NCBI GenBank assembly: GCA_930367205.1
Contig: OV884015.1
Coordinates: 1,984,001-2,048,000, forward strand
From: Acanthosoma haemorrhoidale
Lineage: Eukaryota > Arthropoda > Insecta > Hemiptera > Acanthosomatidae
DNA length: 64,000 bases
Direction: 5' to 3'
Shown here: positions 10,620 through 24,800 of the stretch, in pieces
Numbering within the stretch: the stretch's first letter is position 1
Layout: the number at the start of each line of letters is the position of its first letter
The notes under the pieces: model-generated
What the model was told of the DNA's origin: nothing
The model's input: only the letters and a program-made list of their open reading frames with translations
Databases searched by the model: none
Made by a program: the position numbers and the translations under genes

Positions 10620-13600
10620 GACCTTTAACGTTAGCTCTTGCCCTATTATGTTCTCCTGATACCAAAACAAAGAAAACATCTTTAAAAAGTCGAATATTAA
10701 CAAAAATGCGTATTTCATAGCTAGTATGTTAGCTCCTGCCCCATTATGTTCTCCTGATACCTGAACAAGAAAATATCGTCAAAAAGTTGAATTTTTAAAA
10801 AAATGCGTATTTCTTAGCTAGTACGTTAGCTCCTGCCTTATTATGTTCTCCTGATACCAAAACCAAGAAAATGTCATAAAAAAGTTAAATTTTTTTAAAA
10901 AAGAGTATTTTATAGCTGGTACGTTAGCTCCTGAACAATTCTGTTCTCCTGATACGAAATCAAGAAAAATATCGTCAAAAAGTCGAATTTTTCGAAAATG
11001 CGTATTTCATAGCTAGTACGTTAGCTTCTGCCCCATCATGTGCTCCTGATACTAAAACCAGGAAAATATCGTCAAAAAGTTAAATTTTTTTAAAAAAGAG
11101 TATTTTATAGCTGGTACGTCAGCTCCTGCCCTATTATGTTCTCCTGATACGAAAACAAGACAAATATCGTCAAAAAGTCAAATTTTTACAAAAATGCGTA
11201 TTTAGAGCTAGTACGTTAGCTCCTGCCCCATTATGTTCTCCTGATACCAAAACAAAAAAAATATCGTTCAAAAGTCAAATTTTTACAAAAATGCGTATTT
11301 CATAGCTGGTACGTTAGCTCCTGCCCTATTATGTTCTCCTGATACGAAAACAAGAAAAATATCGTCAAAAAGTTGAATTTTTCAAAAATGCGTATTTCAT
11401 AGCTAGTATGTTAGCTCCTGCCCCATTATGTTCTCCTGATATGAAAATCAGGAAAATATCGTCAAAAAGTTGAATTTTAAAAAAATGGGTATTTCATAGC
11501 TGGTACGTTAGCTCCTGCCCTATTATGTTCTCCTGATACGAAAACGAGAAAAATATCGTCAAAAAGTTGAATTTTTCAAAAATGCGTATTTCATAGCTAG
11601 TACGTTAGCTCCTGCCCATCATGTTCTCCTGATACTAAAACGAGGAAAAGATCGTCAAAAAGTTGAATTTTTAAAAAATGCGTATTTCATAGCTAGTACG
11701 TCAGCTTCTGCCGCATAATGTTCTCCTGATACTAAAACCAGGAAAATATCGTCAAAAAGTCGAATTTTTAAAAAATGCTTATTTCATAGCTAGTACGTCA
11801 GCTCCTGCCCCATTATGTTCTCCTAATACGAAAACAACAAAAATATCGTCAAAAAGTCGAATTTTTAAAAAAATGGGTATTTCATAGCTGGCACGTTAGC
11901 TCCTGCTCTTTTATGTTCTCCTGATACTAAATCAAGGAAAATATCGTCAAAAAGTCGAATTTTTCGAAAATGCGTATTTCATAGCTAGTACGTTAGCTCC
12001 TGCCCCATCATGTTCTCCTGATACGAAAACCAGGAAAATATCGTCAAAAAGTCGATTTTTTAAAAAATGCGTATTTCATAGCTAGTATGTTAGCTCCTGC
12101 CCCATTATGTTCTCCTGATACCTGAACAAGAAAATATCGTCAAAAAGTTGAATTTTAAAAAAAATGCGTATTTCTTAGCTAGTACGTTAGCTCCTGCCTT
12201 ATTATGTTCTCCTGATACCAAAACCAAGAAAATGTCATAAAAAAGTTAAATTTTTTTAAAAAAGAGTATTTTATAGCTGGTACGTTAGCTCCTGAACAAT
12301 TCTGTTCTCCTGATACGAAATCAAGAAAAATATCGTCAAAAAGTCGAATTTTTCGAAAATGCGTATTTCATAGCTAGTACGTTAGCTTCTGCCGCATCAT
12401 GTGCTCCTGATACTAAAACCAGGAAAATATCGTCAAAAAGTTAAATTTTTTTAAAAAAGAGTATTTTATAGCTGGTACGTCAGCTCCTGCCCTATTATGT
12501 TCTCCTGATACGAAAACAAGACAAATATCGTCAAAAAGTCAAATTTTTACAAAAATGCGTATTTAGAGCTAGTACGTTAGCTCCTGCCCCATCATGTTCT
12601 CCTGATACCAAAAAAAAAAAATATCGTTCAAAAGTCAAATTTTTACAAAAATGCGTATTTCATAGCTGGTACGTTAGCTCCTGCCCTATTATGTTCTCCT
12701 GATACGAAAACAAGAAAAATATCGTCAAAAAGTTGAATTTTTCAAAAATGCGTATTTCATAGCTAGTATGTTAGCTCCTGCCCCATTATGTTCTCCTGAT
12801 ATGAAAATCAGGAAAATATCGTCAAAAAGTTGAATTTTAAAAAAATGGGTATTTCATAGCTGGTACGTTAGCTCCTGCCCTATTATGTTCTCCTGATACG
12901 AAAACGAGAAAAATATCGTCAAAAAGTTGAATTTTTCAAAAATGCGTATTTCATAGCTAGTACGTTAGCTCCTGCCCCATCATGTTCTCCTGATACTAAA
13001 ACGAGGAAAAGATCGTCAAAAAGTTGAATTTTTAAAAAATGCGTATTTCATAGCTAGTACGTCAGCTTCTGCCGCATAATGTTCTCCTGATACTAAAACC
13101 AGGAAAATATCGTCAAAAAGTCGAATTTTTAAAAAATGCTTATTTCATAGCTAGTACGTCAGCTCCTGCCCCATTATGTTCTCCTAATACGAAAACAACA
13201 AAAATATCGTCAAAAAGTCGAATTTTTAAAAAAATGGGTATTTCATAGCTGGCACGTTAGCTCCTGCTCTTTTATGTTCTCCTGATACTAAATCAAGGAA
13301 AATATCGTCAAAAAGTCGAATTTTTCGAAAATGCGTATTTCATAGCTAGTACGTTAGCTCCTGCCCCATCATGTTCTCCTGATACGAAAACCAGGAAAAT
13401 ATCGTCAAAAAGTCAATTTTTTAAAAAATGCGTATTTCATAGCTAGTACGTCAGTTCCTGCCCCATTATGTTCTCCTGATACCTAAACAACAAAATATCT
13501 TCAAAAAGTTGAATTTTTAAAAAAAATGCGTATTTCTTAGCTAGTACGTTAGCTCCTGCCTTATTATGCTCTCCTGATACCAAAACAAAGAAAATGTCAT

Positions 13601-15711
13601 AAAAAAGTTAAATTTTTTTAAAAAAGAGTATTTTATAGCTGGTACGTTAGCTCCTGAACAATTCTGTTCTCCTGATACGAAATCAAGAAAAATATCGTCA
13701 AAAAGTCGAATTTTTCGAAAATGCGTATTTCATAGCTAGTACGTTAGCTTCTGCCCCATCATGTGCTCCTGATACTAAAACCAGGAAAATATCGTCAAAA
13801 AGTTAAATTTTTTTAAAAAAGAGTATTTTATAGCTGGTACGTCAGCTCCTGCCCTATTATGTTCTCCTGATACGAAAACAAGACAAATATCGTCAAAAAG
13901 TCAAATTTTTACAAAAATGCGTATTTAGAGCTAGTACGTTAGCTCCTGTCCCGTTATGTTCTCCTGATACCAAAACAAAAAAAATATCGTTCAAAAGTCA
14001 AATTTTTACAAAAATGCGTATTTCATAGCTGGTACGTTAGCTCCTGCCCTATTATGTTCTCCTGATACGAAAACAAGAAAAATATCGTCAAAAAGTTGAA
14101 TTTTTCAAAAATGCGTATTTCATAGCTAGTATGTTAGCTCCTGCCCCATTATGTTCTCCTGATATGAAAATCAGGAAAATATCGTCAAAAAGTTGAATTT
14201 TAAAAAAATGGGTATTTCATAGCTGGTACGTTAGCTCCTGCCCTATTATGTTCTCCTGATACGAAAACGAGAAAAATATCGTCAAAAAGTTGAATTTTTC
14301 AAAAATGCGTATTTCATAGCTAGTACGTTAGCTCCTGCCCCATCATGTTCTCCTGATACTAAAACGAGGAAAAGATCGTCAAAAAGTTGAATTTTTAAAA
14401 AATGCGTATTTCATAGCTAGTACGTCAGCTTCTGCCGCATAATGTTCTCCTGATACTAAAACCAGGAAAATATCGTCAAAAAGTCGAATTTTTAAAAAAT
14501 GCTTATTTCATAGCTAGTACGTCAGCTCCTGCCCCATTATGTTCTCCTAATACGAAAACAACAAAAATATCGTCAAAAAGTCGAATTTTTAAAAAAATGG
14601 GTATTTCATAGCTGGCACGTTAGCTCCTGCTCTTTTATGTTCTCCTGATACTAAATCAAGGAAAATATCGTCAATAAGTCGAATTTTTCGAAAATGCGTA
14701 TTTCATAGCTAGTACGTTAGCTCCTGCCCCATCATGTTCTCCTGATACGAAAACCAGGAAAATATCGTCAAAAAGTCAATTTTTTAAAAAATGCGTATTT
14801 CATAGCTAGTACGTCAGTTCCTGCCCCATTATGTTCTCCTGATACCTAAACAACAAAATATCGTCAAAAAGTTGAATTTTAAAAAAAAATGCGTATTTCT
14901 TAGCTAGTACGTTAGCTCCTGCCTTATTATGTTCTCCTGATACTAAAACCAGGAAAATATCGTCAAAAAGTCGAATTTTTCAAAAATGCGTATTTCATAG
15001 CTGGTACGTTAGCTCCTGCCCTATTATGTTCTCCTGATACGAAAACGAGAAAAATATCGTCAAAAAGTTGAATTTTTCAAAAATGCGTATTTCATAGCTA
15101 GTACGTTAGCTCCTGCCGCATCATGTTCTCCTGATACTAAAACCAGGAAAATATCGTCAAAAAGTCGAATTTTTAAAAAATGCTTATTTCATAGCTAGTA
15201 CGTCAGCTCCTGCCCCATTATGTTCTCCTGATACGAAAACAACAAAAATATCGTCAAAAAGTCGAATTTTTAAAAAAATGGGTATTTCATAGCTGGCACG
15301 TTAGCTCCTGCTCTTTTATGTTCTCCTGATACTAAATCAAGGAAAATATCGTCAAAAAGTCGAATTTTTCGAAAATGCGTATTTCATAGCTAGTACGTTA
15401 GCTCCTGCCCCATCATGTTCTCCTGATACGAAAACCAGGAAAATATCGTCAAAAAGTCGATTTTTTAAAAAATGCGTATTTCATAGCTAGTACGTCAGCT
15501 CCTGTCCCATTATGTTCGCCTGATACCTAAACAACAAAATATCGTCAAAAAGTTGAATTTTTAAAAAAAATGCGTATTTCTTAGCTAGTACGTTAGCTCC
15601 TGCCTTATTATGTTCTCCTGATACCAAAACAAAGAAAATGTCATCAAAAAGTTGAATTTTAAAAAAATGCGTATTTTATAGCTGGTACAATAATTCCTGC
15701 CCTATTATGTT
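10620..15711. repeat. SatB block B5 (longest SatB array)
   Basis: 5.1 kb, about 52 SatB monomers. A 14-monomer higher-order repeat of about 1,362 bp is visible: the 'ACGTCAGCTCCTGCCCTATT' marker falls at 11116, 12477 and 13839. Consecutive copies agree in their full series of subtypes, including CTCTTTTATG, CATAATGTTC and the ATCAGGA hairpin variant. The first junction monomer has GACCTTTAACG in place of GATCTTTAACG. The block ends at J1. Confidence 0.95.
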
Positions 15712-16880
15712 AACTCGTAGCTTTGATCATACGATCGTATCACGTAATATAATGAGTGCCAATGATACGGTACACTATCATATTCGACATCATTTGATGT
15801 TATATTCACTCGTGGCTTCAATCATACGATCGTATCACGTGATTGAATGAGTGCCAATGATATGGCACACAATCAAATTCGACATTATTTGGTGTTATAT
15901 TCACTCGTAACTTGAATCAACCGATCGTATCACGTGATACAATGAGTTCAAATGATATAGTACACAATCATATTTGACATCATTTGATGTTATGTTCACT
16001 CGTAACTTGAATCATACGATTGTATCACGTGATACCATGAGTGCTAATGATTAGGCACACAATCATATTCGACATATTTTGATGTTATGTTCACGCGAAA
16101 CTTTAATTATACGATCATATCACGTGATTGAATGAGTGCCAATGATATGACACACAATCATATTCGACATCATTTGATGTTATATTCACTCGTAACTTGA
16201 ATCATACGATTGTATCACGTGATACAATAAGTGCTAATAATACAGCACACAATCATATTCGACATCATTTGATGTTATATTCACTCGTAACTTGAATCAT
16301 ACGACCGTATCACGTGATTGAATGAATGCCAATGATATGGCACACAATCATATTCGACATCATTTGATGTTATATTCACTGGTACCATGAATCATACGAT
16401 CGTATCACGTGATACCATGAGTGCTAATGATACAGCACACAATCTTATTCGACATTATTTGATGTTATATTCACTCGTAACTTGAATCACACGATCGTAT
16501 CACGTGATACAATGAGTTCAAATGATATGGTACACAATCATATTTGACATCATTTGATGTTATATCCATCCCAAACTTTAATCATACGATCGTATCACGT
16601 GATTGAATGAATGCCAATGATATGGCACACAATCATATTCGACATCATTTGATGTTATATTCACTGGTACCATGAATCATATGATCGTATCACGTGATAC
16701 CATGAGTGTTATTGATACAGCACACAATCATATTCAAAATCATTTGATGTTATCTTCACTCGTAACTTTCATCATACGATCGTATCACGTGATACAATAA
16801 GTGCAAATGATACGGCACACTATCATATTTGACATCATTTGATGTCATATTCACTCGTAACTTTATTCATACGATCGTAT
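15712..16880. repeat. SatA block A6 (first copy of 2,371-bp unit)
   Basis: 1,169 bp, which is 12 x 95 + 29. With the following SatB block it forms a 2,371-bp composite unit that is directly repeated. The same 1,169-bp length recurs at 18083, 38627 and 42118, so this 12-monomer block is a favoured building block. Confidence 0.95.
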
Positions 16881-18082
16881 GATCTTTAACGTTAGCTCTT
16901 GCCCTATTATGTTCTCCTGATACCAAAACAAAGAAAACATCTTTAAAAAGTCGAATTTTAACAAAAATGCGTATTTCATAGCTTGTACGTTAGCACCTGC
17001 CCCATTATGTTCTCCTGATACCAAAACAAGAAAAATATCGTCAAAAAGTCGAATTTTTAAAAAATGCGTATTTCATAGCTAGTACGTCAGCTCCTGCCCC
17101 ATTATGTTCTCCTGATACGAAAACAAGAAAAATATCGTCAAAAAGTCGAATTTTCACAAAAATGCGTATTTAGAGCTAGTACGTTAGCTCCTGTCCCGTT
17201 ATGTTCTCCTGATACCAAAACAAAAAAAATATCGTTGAAAAGTCAAATTTTTACAAAAATGCGTATTTCATAGCTGGTACGTTAGCTCCTGCCCTATTAT
17301 GTTCTCCTGATACGAAAACGAGAAAAATATCGTCAAAAAGTTGAATTTTTCAAAAATGCGTATTTCATAGCTAGTACGTTAGCTCCTGCCGCATCATGTT
17401 CTCCTGATACTAAAACCAGGAAAATATCGTCAAAAAGTTGAATTTTAAAAAAATGGGTATTTCATAGCTGGTACGTTAGCTCCTGCCCTATTATGTTCTC
17501 CTGATACGAGAACGAGAAAAATATCGTCAAAAAGTTGAATTTTTCAAAAATGCGTATTTCATAGCTAGTACGTTAGCTCCTGCCCCATCATGTTCTCCTG
17601 ATACGAAAACCAGGAAAATATCGTCAAAAAGTCGATTTTTTAAAAAATGCGTATTTCATAGCTAGTACGTCAGCTCCTGTCCCATTATGTTCGCCTGATA
17701 CCTAAACAACAAAATATCGTCAAAAAGTTGAATTTTTAAAAAAAATGCGTATTTCATAGCTAGTACGTCAGTTCCTGCCCCATTATGTTCTCCTGATACC
17801 TAAACAACAAAATATCGTCAAAAAGTTGAATTTTAAAAAAAAATGCGTATTTCTTAGCTAGTACGTTAGCTCCTGCCTTATTATGTTCTCCTGATACCAA
17901 AACAAAGAAAATGTCATCAAAAAGTTAAATTTTTTTAAAAAAGAGTATTTTATAGCCGGTACGTTAGCTTCTGAACAATTATGATTTCCTCATACCAAAA
18001 CAAGAAAAATATCGTCAAAAAGTCGAATTTTAAAAAAATGCGTATTTTATAGCTGGTACAATAATTCCTGCCCTATTATGTT
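16881..18082. repeat. SatB block B6 (first copy of 2,371-bp unit)
   Basis: 1,202 bp, about 12.4 monomers. It has the same length as 19252-20453, 43539-44740 and 51694-52895. Internally it differs from its tandem partner by a run of alternative monomer subtypes around 17430-17640 without any change in total length, which looks like a conversion tract. Confidence 0.95.
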
Positions 18083-19251
18083 AATTCGTAGCTTTGATCA
18101 TACGATCGTATCACGTAATATAATGAGTGCCAATGATACGGTACACTATCATATTCGACATCATTTGATGTTATATTCACTCGTGGCTTCAATCATACGA
18201 TCGTATCACGTGATTGAATGAGTGCCAATGATATGGCACACAATCAAATTCGACATTATTTGGTGTTATATTCACTCGTAACTTGAATCAACCGATCGTA
18301 TCACGTGATACAATGAGTTCAAATGATATGGTACACAATCATATTTGACATCATTTGATGTTATGTTCACTCGTAACTTGAATCATACGATTGTATCACG
18401 TGATACCATGAGTGCTAATGATTAGGCACACAATCATATTCGACATATTTTGATGTTATGTTCACGCGAAACTTTAATTATACGATCATATCACGTGATT
18501 GAATGAGTGCCAATGATATGACACACAATCATATTCGACATCATTTGATGTTATATTCACTCGTAACTTGAATCATACGATTGTATCACGTGATACAATA
18601 AGTGCTAATAATACAGCACACAATCATATTCGACATCATTTGATGTTATATTCACTCGTAACTTGAATCATACGACCGTATCACGTGATTGAATGAATGC
18701 CAATGATATGGCACACAATCATATTCGACATCATTTGATGTTATATTCACTGGTACCATGAATCATACGATCGTATCACGTGATACCACGAGTGCTAATG
18801 ATACAGCACACAATCTTATTCGACATTATTTGATGTTATATTCACTCGTAACTTGAATCACACGATCGTATCACGTGATACAATGAGTTCAAATGATATG
18901 GTACACAATCATATTTGACATCATTTGATGTTATATCCATCCCAAACTTTAATCATACGATCGTATCACGTGATTGAATGAATGCCAATGATATGGCACA
19001 CAATCATATTCGACATCATTTGATGTTATATTCACTGGTACCATGAATCATATGATCGTATCACGTGATACCATGAGTGTTATTGATACAGCACACAATC
19101 ATATTCAAAATCATTTGATGTTATCTTCACTCGTAACTTTCATCATACGATCGTATCACGTGATACAATAAGTGCAAATGATACGGCACACTATCATATT
19201 TGACATCATTTGATGTCATATTCACTCGTAACTTTATTCATACGATCGTAT
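18083..19251. repeat. SatA block A7 (second copy of 2,371-bp unit)
   Basis: 1,169 bp, 12 monomers plus 29 bp, the tandem duplicate of 15712-16880. Only isolated differences were noticed, for example GATACCACGAGTG near 18783. Confidence 0.95.
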
Positions 19252-20453
19252 GATCTTTAACGTTAGCTCTTGCCCTATTATGTTCTCCTGATACCAAAAC
19301 AAAGAAAACATCTTTAAAAAGTCGAATTTTAACAAAAATGCGTATTTCATAGCTTGTACGTTAGCACCTGCCCCATTATGTTCTCCTGATACCAAAACAA
19401 GAAAAATATCGTCAAAAAGTCGAATTTTTAAAAAATGCGTATTTCATAGCTAGTACGTCAGCTCCTGCCCCATTATGTTCTCCTGATACGAAAACAAAAA
19501 AAATTTCGTCAAAAAGTCGAATTTTCACAAAAATGCGTATTTAGAGCTAGTACGTTAGCTCCTGTCCCGTTATGTTCTCCTGATACCAAAACAAAAAAAA
19601 TATCGTTGAAAAGTCAAATTTTTACAAAAATGCGTATTTCATAGCTGGTACGTTAGCTCCTGCCCTATTATGTTCTCCTGATACGAAAACGAGAAAAATA
19701 TCGTCAAAAAGTTAAATTTTTCAAAAATGCGTATTTCATAGCTAGTACGTTAGCTCCTGCCGCATCATGTTCTCCTGATACTAAAACCAGGAAAATATCG
19801 TCAAAAAGTCGAATTTTTAAAAAATGCTTATTTCATAGCTAGTACGTCAGCTCCTGCCCCATTATGTTCTCCTGATACGAAAACCACAAAAATATCGTCA
19901 AAAAGTCGAATTTTTAAAAAAATGGGTATTTCATAGCTGGCACGTTAGCTCCTGCTCTTTTATGTTCTCCTGATACTAAATCAAGGAAAATATCGTCAAA
20001 AAGTCGAATTTTTCGAAAATGCGTATTTCATAGCTAGTACGTTAGCTCCTGCCCCATCATGTTCTCCTGATACGAAAACCAGGAAAATATCGTCAAAAAG
20101 TCGATTTTTTAAAAAATGCGTATTTTATAGCTAGTACGTCAGCTCCTGTCCCATTATGTTCGCCTGATACCTAAACAACAAAATATCGTCAAAAAGTTGA
20201 ATTTTTAAAAAAAATGCGTATTTCTTAGCTAGTACGTTAGCTCCTGCCTTATTATGTTCTCCTGATACCAAAACAAAGAAAATGTCATCAAAAAGTTAAA
20301 TTTTTTTAAAAAAGAGTATTTTATAGCTGGTACGTTAGCTTCTGAACAATTATGATTTCCTCATACCAAAACAAGAAAAATATCGTCAAAAAGTTGAATT
20401 TTAAAAAAATGCGTATTTTATAGCTGGTACAATAATTCCTGCCCTATTATGTT
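19252..20453. repeat. SatB block B7 (second copy of 2,371-bp unit)
   Basis: 1,202 bp, about 12.4 monomers, closing the second 2,371-bp unit at J1. It keeps the internal subtype order found at 43539-44740 and 51694-52895 better than its neighbour B6 does. Confidence 0.95.
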
Positions 20454-21812
20454 AACTCGTAGCTTTGATCATACGATCGTATCACGTAATATAATGAGTG
20501 CTAATGATACATTATACAATCATATTCATCATCATTTGATGTTATTTTCACTCGTAACTTTCATCATACGATCGTATCACGTGATACAATGAGTGCCAAT
20601 GATACGGTACACTATCATATTCGACATCATTTGATGTTATATTCACTCGTTGCTTCAATCATACGATCGTATCACGTGATATAATGAGTGGCAATGATGC
20701 GGTACACTATCATATTCGACATCATTTGATGTTATATTCACTCGTGACTTGAATCATACGATGGTATCACGTGATACAATGAGTGATAATGATTAGGCAC
20801 ACTATCTTATTCGACATCATTTGATGTTATATTCACTCGAAACTTTCATCATACGATCATATCACGTGATACCATGAGTGCTAATGATTAGGCACACAAT
20901 CATATTCGACATCATTTGATGTTATGTTCACGCGAAACTTTAATCATACAATCATATCACGTGATTGAATGAGTGCCAATCATATAGTACACTATCATAT
21001 TCGACATCATTTGATGTTATGTTCACCCGAAACTTCAATCAATCGATCGTATCACGTGATTGAATGAGTGCCAATGATATGACACACAATCATATTCGAC
21101 ATCATTTGATGTTATATTCACTCGTAACTTGAATCATACGATTGTAACACGTGATACAATGAGTTCAAATGATACGGTACACAATCATATTCCACATCAT
21201 TTGATGTTATGTTTACTCGTAACTTTAATCATACGATCGTATCACGTGATTGAATGAGTGCCAATGATATGGCACACAATCAAATTCGACATTATTTGGT
21301 GTTATATTCACTCGTAACTTGAATCACACGATCGTATCACGTGATACAATGAGTTCAAATGATACGGTACACAATCATATTCGACATCATTTGATGTTAT
21401 GTTCACTCGTGACTTGAATCATACGATCGTATCACGTGATACAATGAGTGATAATGATTAGGCACACTATCATATTCGACATATTTTGATGTTATGTTCA
21501 CGCGAAACTTTAATTATACGATCATATCACGTGATTGAATGAGTGCCAATGATATGACACACAATCATATTCGACATCATTTGATGTTATATTCACTCGT
21601 AACTTGAATCATACGATTGTATCACGTGATACAATGAGTGCTAATGATACAGCACACAATCATATTCGACATCATTTGATGTTATATTCACTCGTAACTT
21701 GAATCATACGATCGTATCACGTGATACAATAAGTGCAAATGATACGGCACACTATCATATTTGACATCATTTGATGTCATATTCACTCGTAACTTTATTC
21801 ATACGATCGTAT
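20454..21812. repeat. SatA block A8
   Basis: 1,359 bp, which is 14 x 95 + 29. The series of subtypes follows A2 and A4 (TACGGTACACTATC, GTGGCAATGATGCGG, GTGATAATGATTAGG, CACCCGAAACTTC) but holds additional monomers. Confidence 0.95.
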
Positions 21813-24800
21813 GATCTTTAACGTTAGCTCTTGCCCTATTATGTTCTCCTGATACCAAAACAAAGAAAACATCTTTAAAAAGTCGAATATTAACAAAAAT
21901 GCGTATTTCATAGCTAGTATGTTAGCTCCTGCCCCATTATGTTCTCCTGATACCTGAACAAGAAAATATCGTCAAAAAGTTGAATTTTTTTAAAAAAGAG
22001 TATTTTATAGCTGGTACGTCAGCTTCTGCCCTATTATGTTCTCCTGATACGAAAACAAGACAAATATCGTCAAAAAGTCAAATTTTTACAAAAATGCGTA
22101 TTTAGAGCTAGTACGTTAGCTCCTGTCCCGTTATGTTCTCCTGATACCAAAACAAAAAAAATATCGTTCAAAAGTCAAATTTTTACAAAAATGCGTATTT
22201 CATAGCTGGTAAGTTAGCTCCTGCCCTATTATGTTCTCCTGATACGAAAACAAGAAAAATATCGTCAAAAAGTTGAATTTTTCAAAAATGCGTATTTCAT
22301 AGCTAGTATGTTAGCTCCTGCCCCATTATGTTCTCCTGATATGAAAATCAGGAAAATATCGTCAAAAAGTTGAATTTTAAAAAAATGGGTATTTCATAGC
22401 TGGTACGTTAGCTCCAGTCCCATTATGTTCTCCTGATACCAAAACAAGGAAAATATCGTCAAAAAGTCGAATTTTTAAAAAATGCGTATTTCATAGCTAG
22501 TACGTCAGCTTCTGCCCCATCATGTTCTCCTGATACTAAAACAAGGAAAAGATCGTCAAAAAGTTGAATTTTTAAAAAATGCGTATTTCATAGCTAGTAC
22601 GTCAGCTTCTGCCGCATAATGTTCTCCTGATACTAAAACCAGGAAAATATCGTCAAAAAGTCGAATTTTTAAAAAATGCTTATTTCATAGCTAGTACGTC
22701 AGCTCCTGCCCCATTATGTTCTCCTAATACGAAAACAACAAAAATATCGTCAAAAAGTCGAATTTTTAAAAAAATGGGTATTTCATAGCTGACACGTTAG
22801 CTCCTGCTCTTTTATGTTCTCCTGATACTAAATCAAGGAAAATATCGTCAAAAAGTCGAATTTTTCGAAAATGCGTATTTCATAGCTAGTACGTTAGCTC
22901 CTGCCCCATCATGTTCTCCTGATACGAAAACCAGGAAAATATCGTCAAAAAGTCGATTTTTTAAAAAATGCGTATTTCATAGCTAGTATGTTAGCTCCTG
23001 CCCCATTATGTTCTCCTGATACCTGAACAAGAAAATATCGTCAAAAAGTTGAATTTTTAAAAAAATGCGTATTTCTTAGCTAGTACGTTAGCTCCTGCCT
23101 TATTATGTTCTCCTGATACCAAAACCAAGAAAATGTCATAAAAAAGTTAAATTTTTTTAAAAAAGAGTATTTTATAGCTGGTACGTTAGCTCCTGAACAA
23201 TTCTGTTCTCCTGATACGAAATCAAGAAAAATATCGTCAAAAAGTCGAATTTTTCGAAAATGCGTATTTCATAGCTAGTACGTTAGCTTCTGCCCCATCA
23301 TGTGCTCCTGATACTAAAACCAGGAAAATATCGTCAAAAAGTTAAATTTTTTTAAAAAAGAGTATTTTATAGCTGGTACGTCAGCTCCTGCCCTATTATG
23401 TTCTCCTGATACGAAAACAAGACAAATATCGTCAAAAAGTCAAATTTTTACAAAAATGCGTATTTAGAGCTAGTACGTTAGCTCCTGCCCCATCATGTTC
23501 TCCTGATACCAAAACAAAAAAAATATCGTTCAAAAGTAAAATTTTTACAAAAATGCGTATTTCATAGCTGGTACGTTAGCTCCTGCCCTATTATGTTCTC
23601 CTGATACGAAAACAAGAAAAATATCGTCAAAAAGTTGAATTTTTCAAAAATGCGTATTTCATAGCTAGTATGTTAGCTCCTGCCCCATTATGTTCTCCTG
23701 ATATGAAAATCAGGAAAATATCGTCAAAAAGTTGAATTTTAAAAAAATGGGTATTTCATAGCTGGTACGTTAGCTCCTGCCCTATTATGTTCTCCTGATA
23801 CGAAAACGAGAAAAATATCGTCAAAAAGTTGAATTTTTCAAAAATGCGTATTTCATAGCTAGTACGTTAGCTCCTGCCCCATCATGTTCTCCTGATACTA
23901 AAACGAGGAAAAGATCGTCAAAAAGTTGAATTTTTAAAAAATGCGTATTTCATAGCTAGTACGTCAGCTTCTGCCGCATAATGTTCTCCTGATACTAAAA
24001 CCAGGAAAATATCGTCAAAAAGTCGAATTTTTAAAAAATGCTTATTTCATAGCTAGTACGTCAGCTCCTGCCCCATTATGTTCTCCTAATACGAAAACAA
24101 CAAAAATATCGTCAAAAAGTCGAATTTTTAAAAAAATGGGTATTTCATAGCTGGCACGTTAGCTCCTGCTCTTTTATGTTCTCCTGATACTAAATCAAGG
24201 AAAATATCGTCAAAAAGTCGAATTTTTCGAAAATGCGTATTTCATAGCTAGTACGTTAGCTTCTGCCCCATCATGTGCTCCTGATACTAAAACCAGGAAA
24301 ATATCGTCAAAAAGTTAAATTTTTTTAAAAAAGAGTATTTTATAGCTGGTACGTCAGCTCCTGCCCTATTATGTTCTCCTGATACGAAAACAAGACAAAT
24401 ATCGTCAAAAAGTCAAATTTTTACAAAAATGCGTATTTAGAGCTAGTACGTTAGCTCCTGTCCCGTTATGTTCTCCTGATACCAAAACAAAAAAAATATC
24501 GTTCAAAAGTCAAATTTTTACAAAAATGCGTATTTCATAGCTGGTACGTTAGCTCCTGCCCTATTATGTTCTCCTGATACGAAAACAAGAAAAATATCGT
24601 CAAAAAGTTGAATTTTTCAAAAATGCGTATTTCATAGCTAGTATGTTAGCTCCTGCCCCATTATGTTCTCCTGATATGAAAATCAGGAAAATATCGTCAA
24701 AAAGTTGAATTTTAAAAAAATGGGTATTTCATAGCTGGTACGTTAGCTCCTGCCCTATTATGTTCTCCTGATACGAAAACGAGAAAAATATCGTCAAAAA

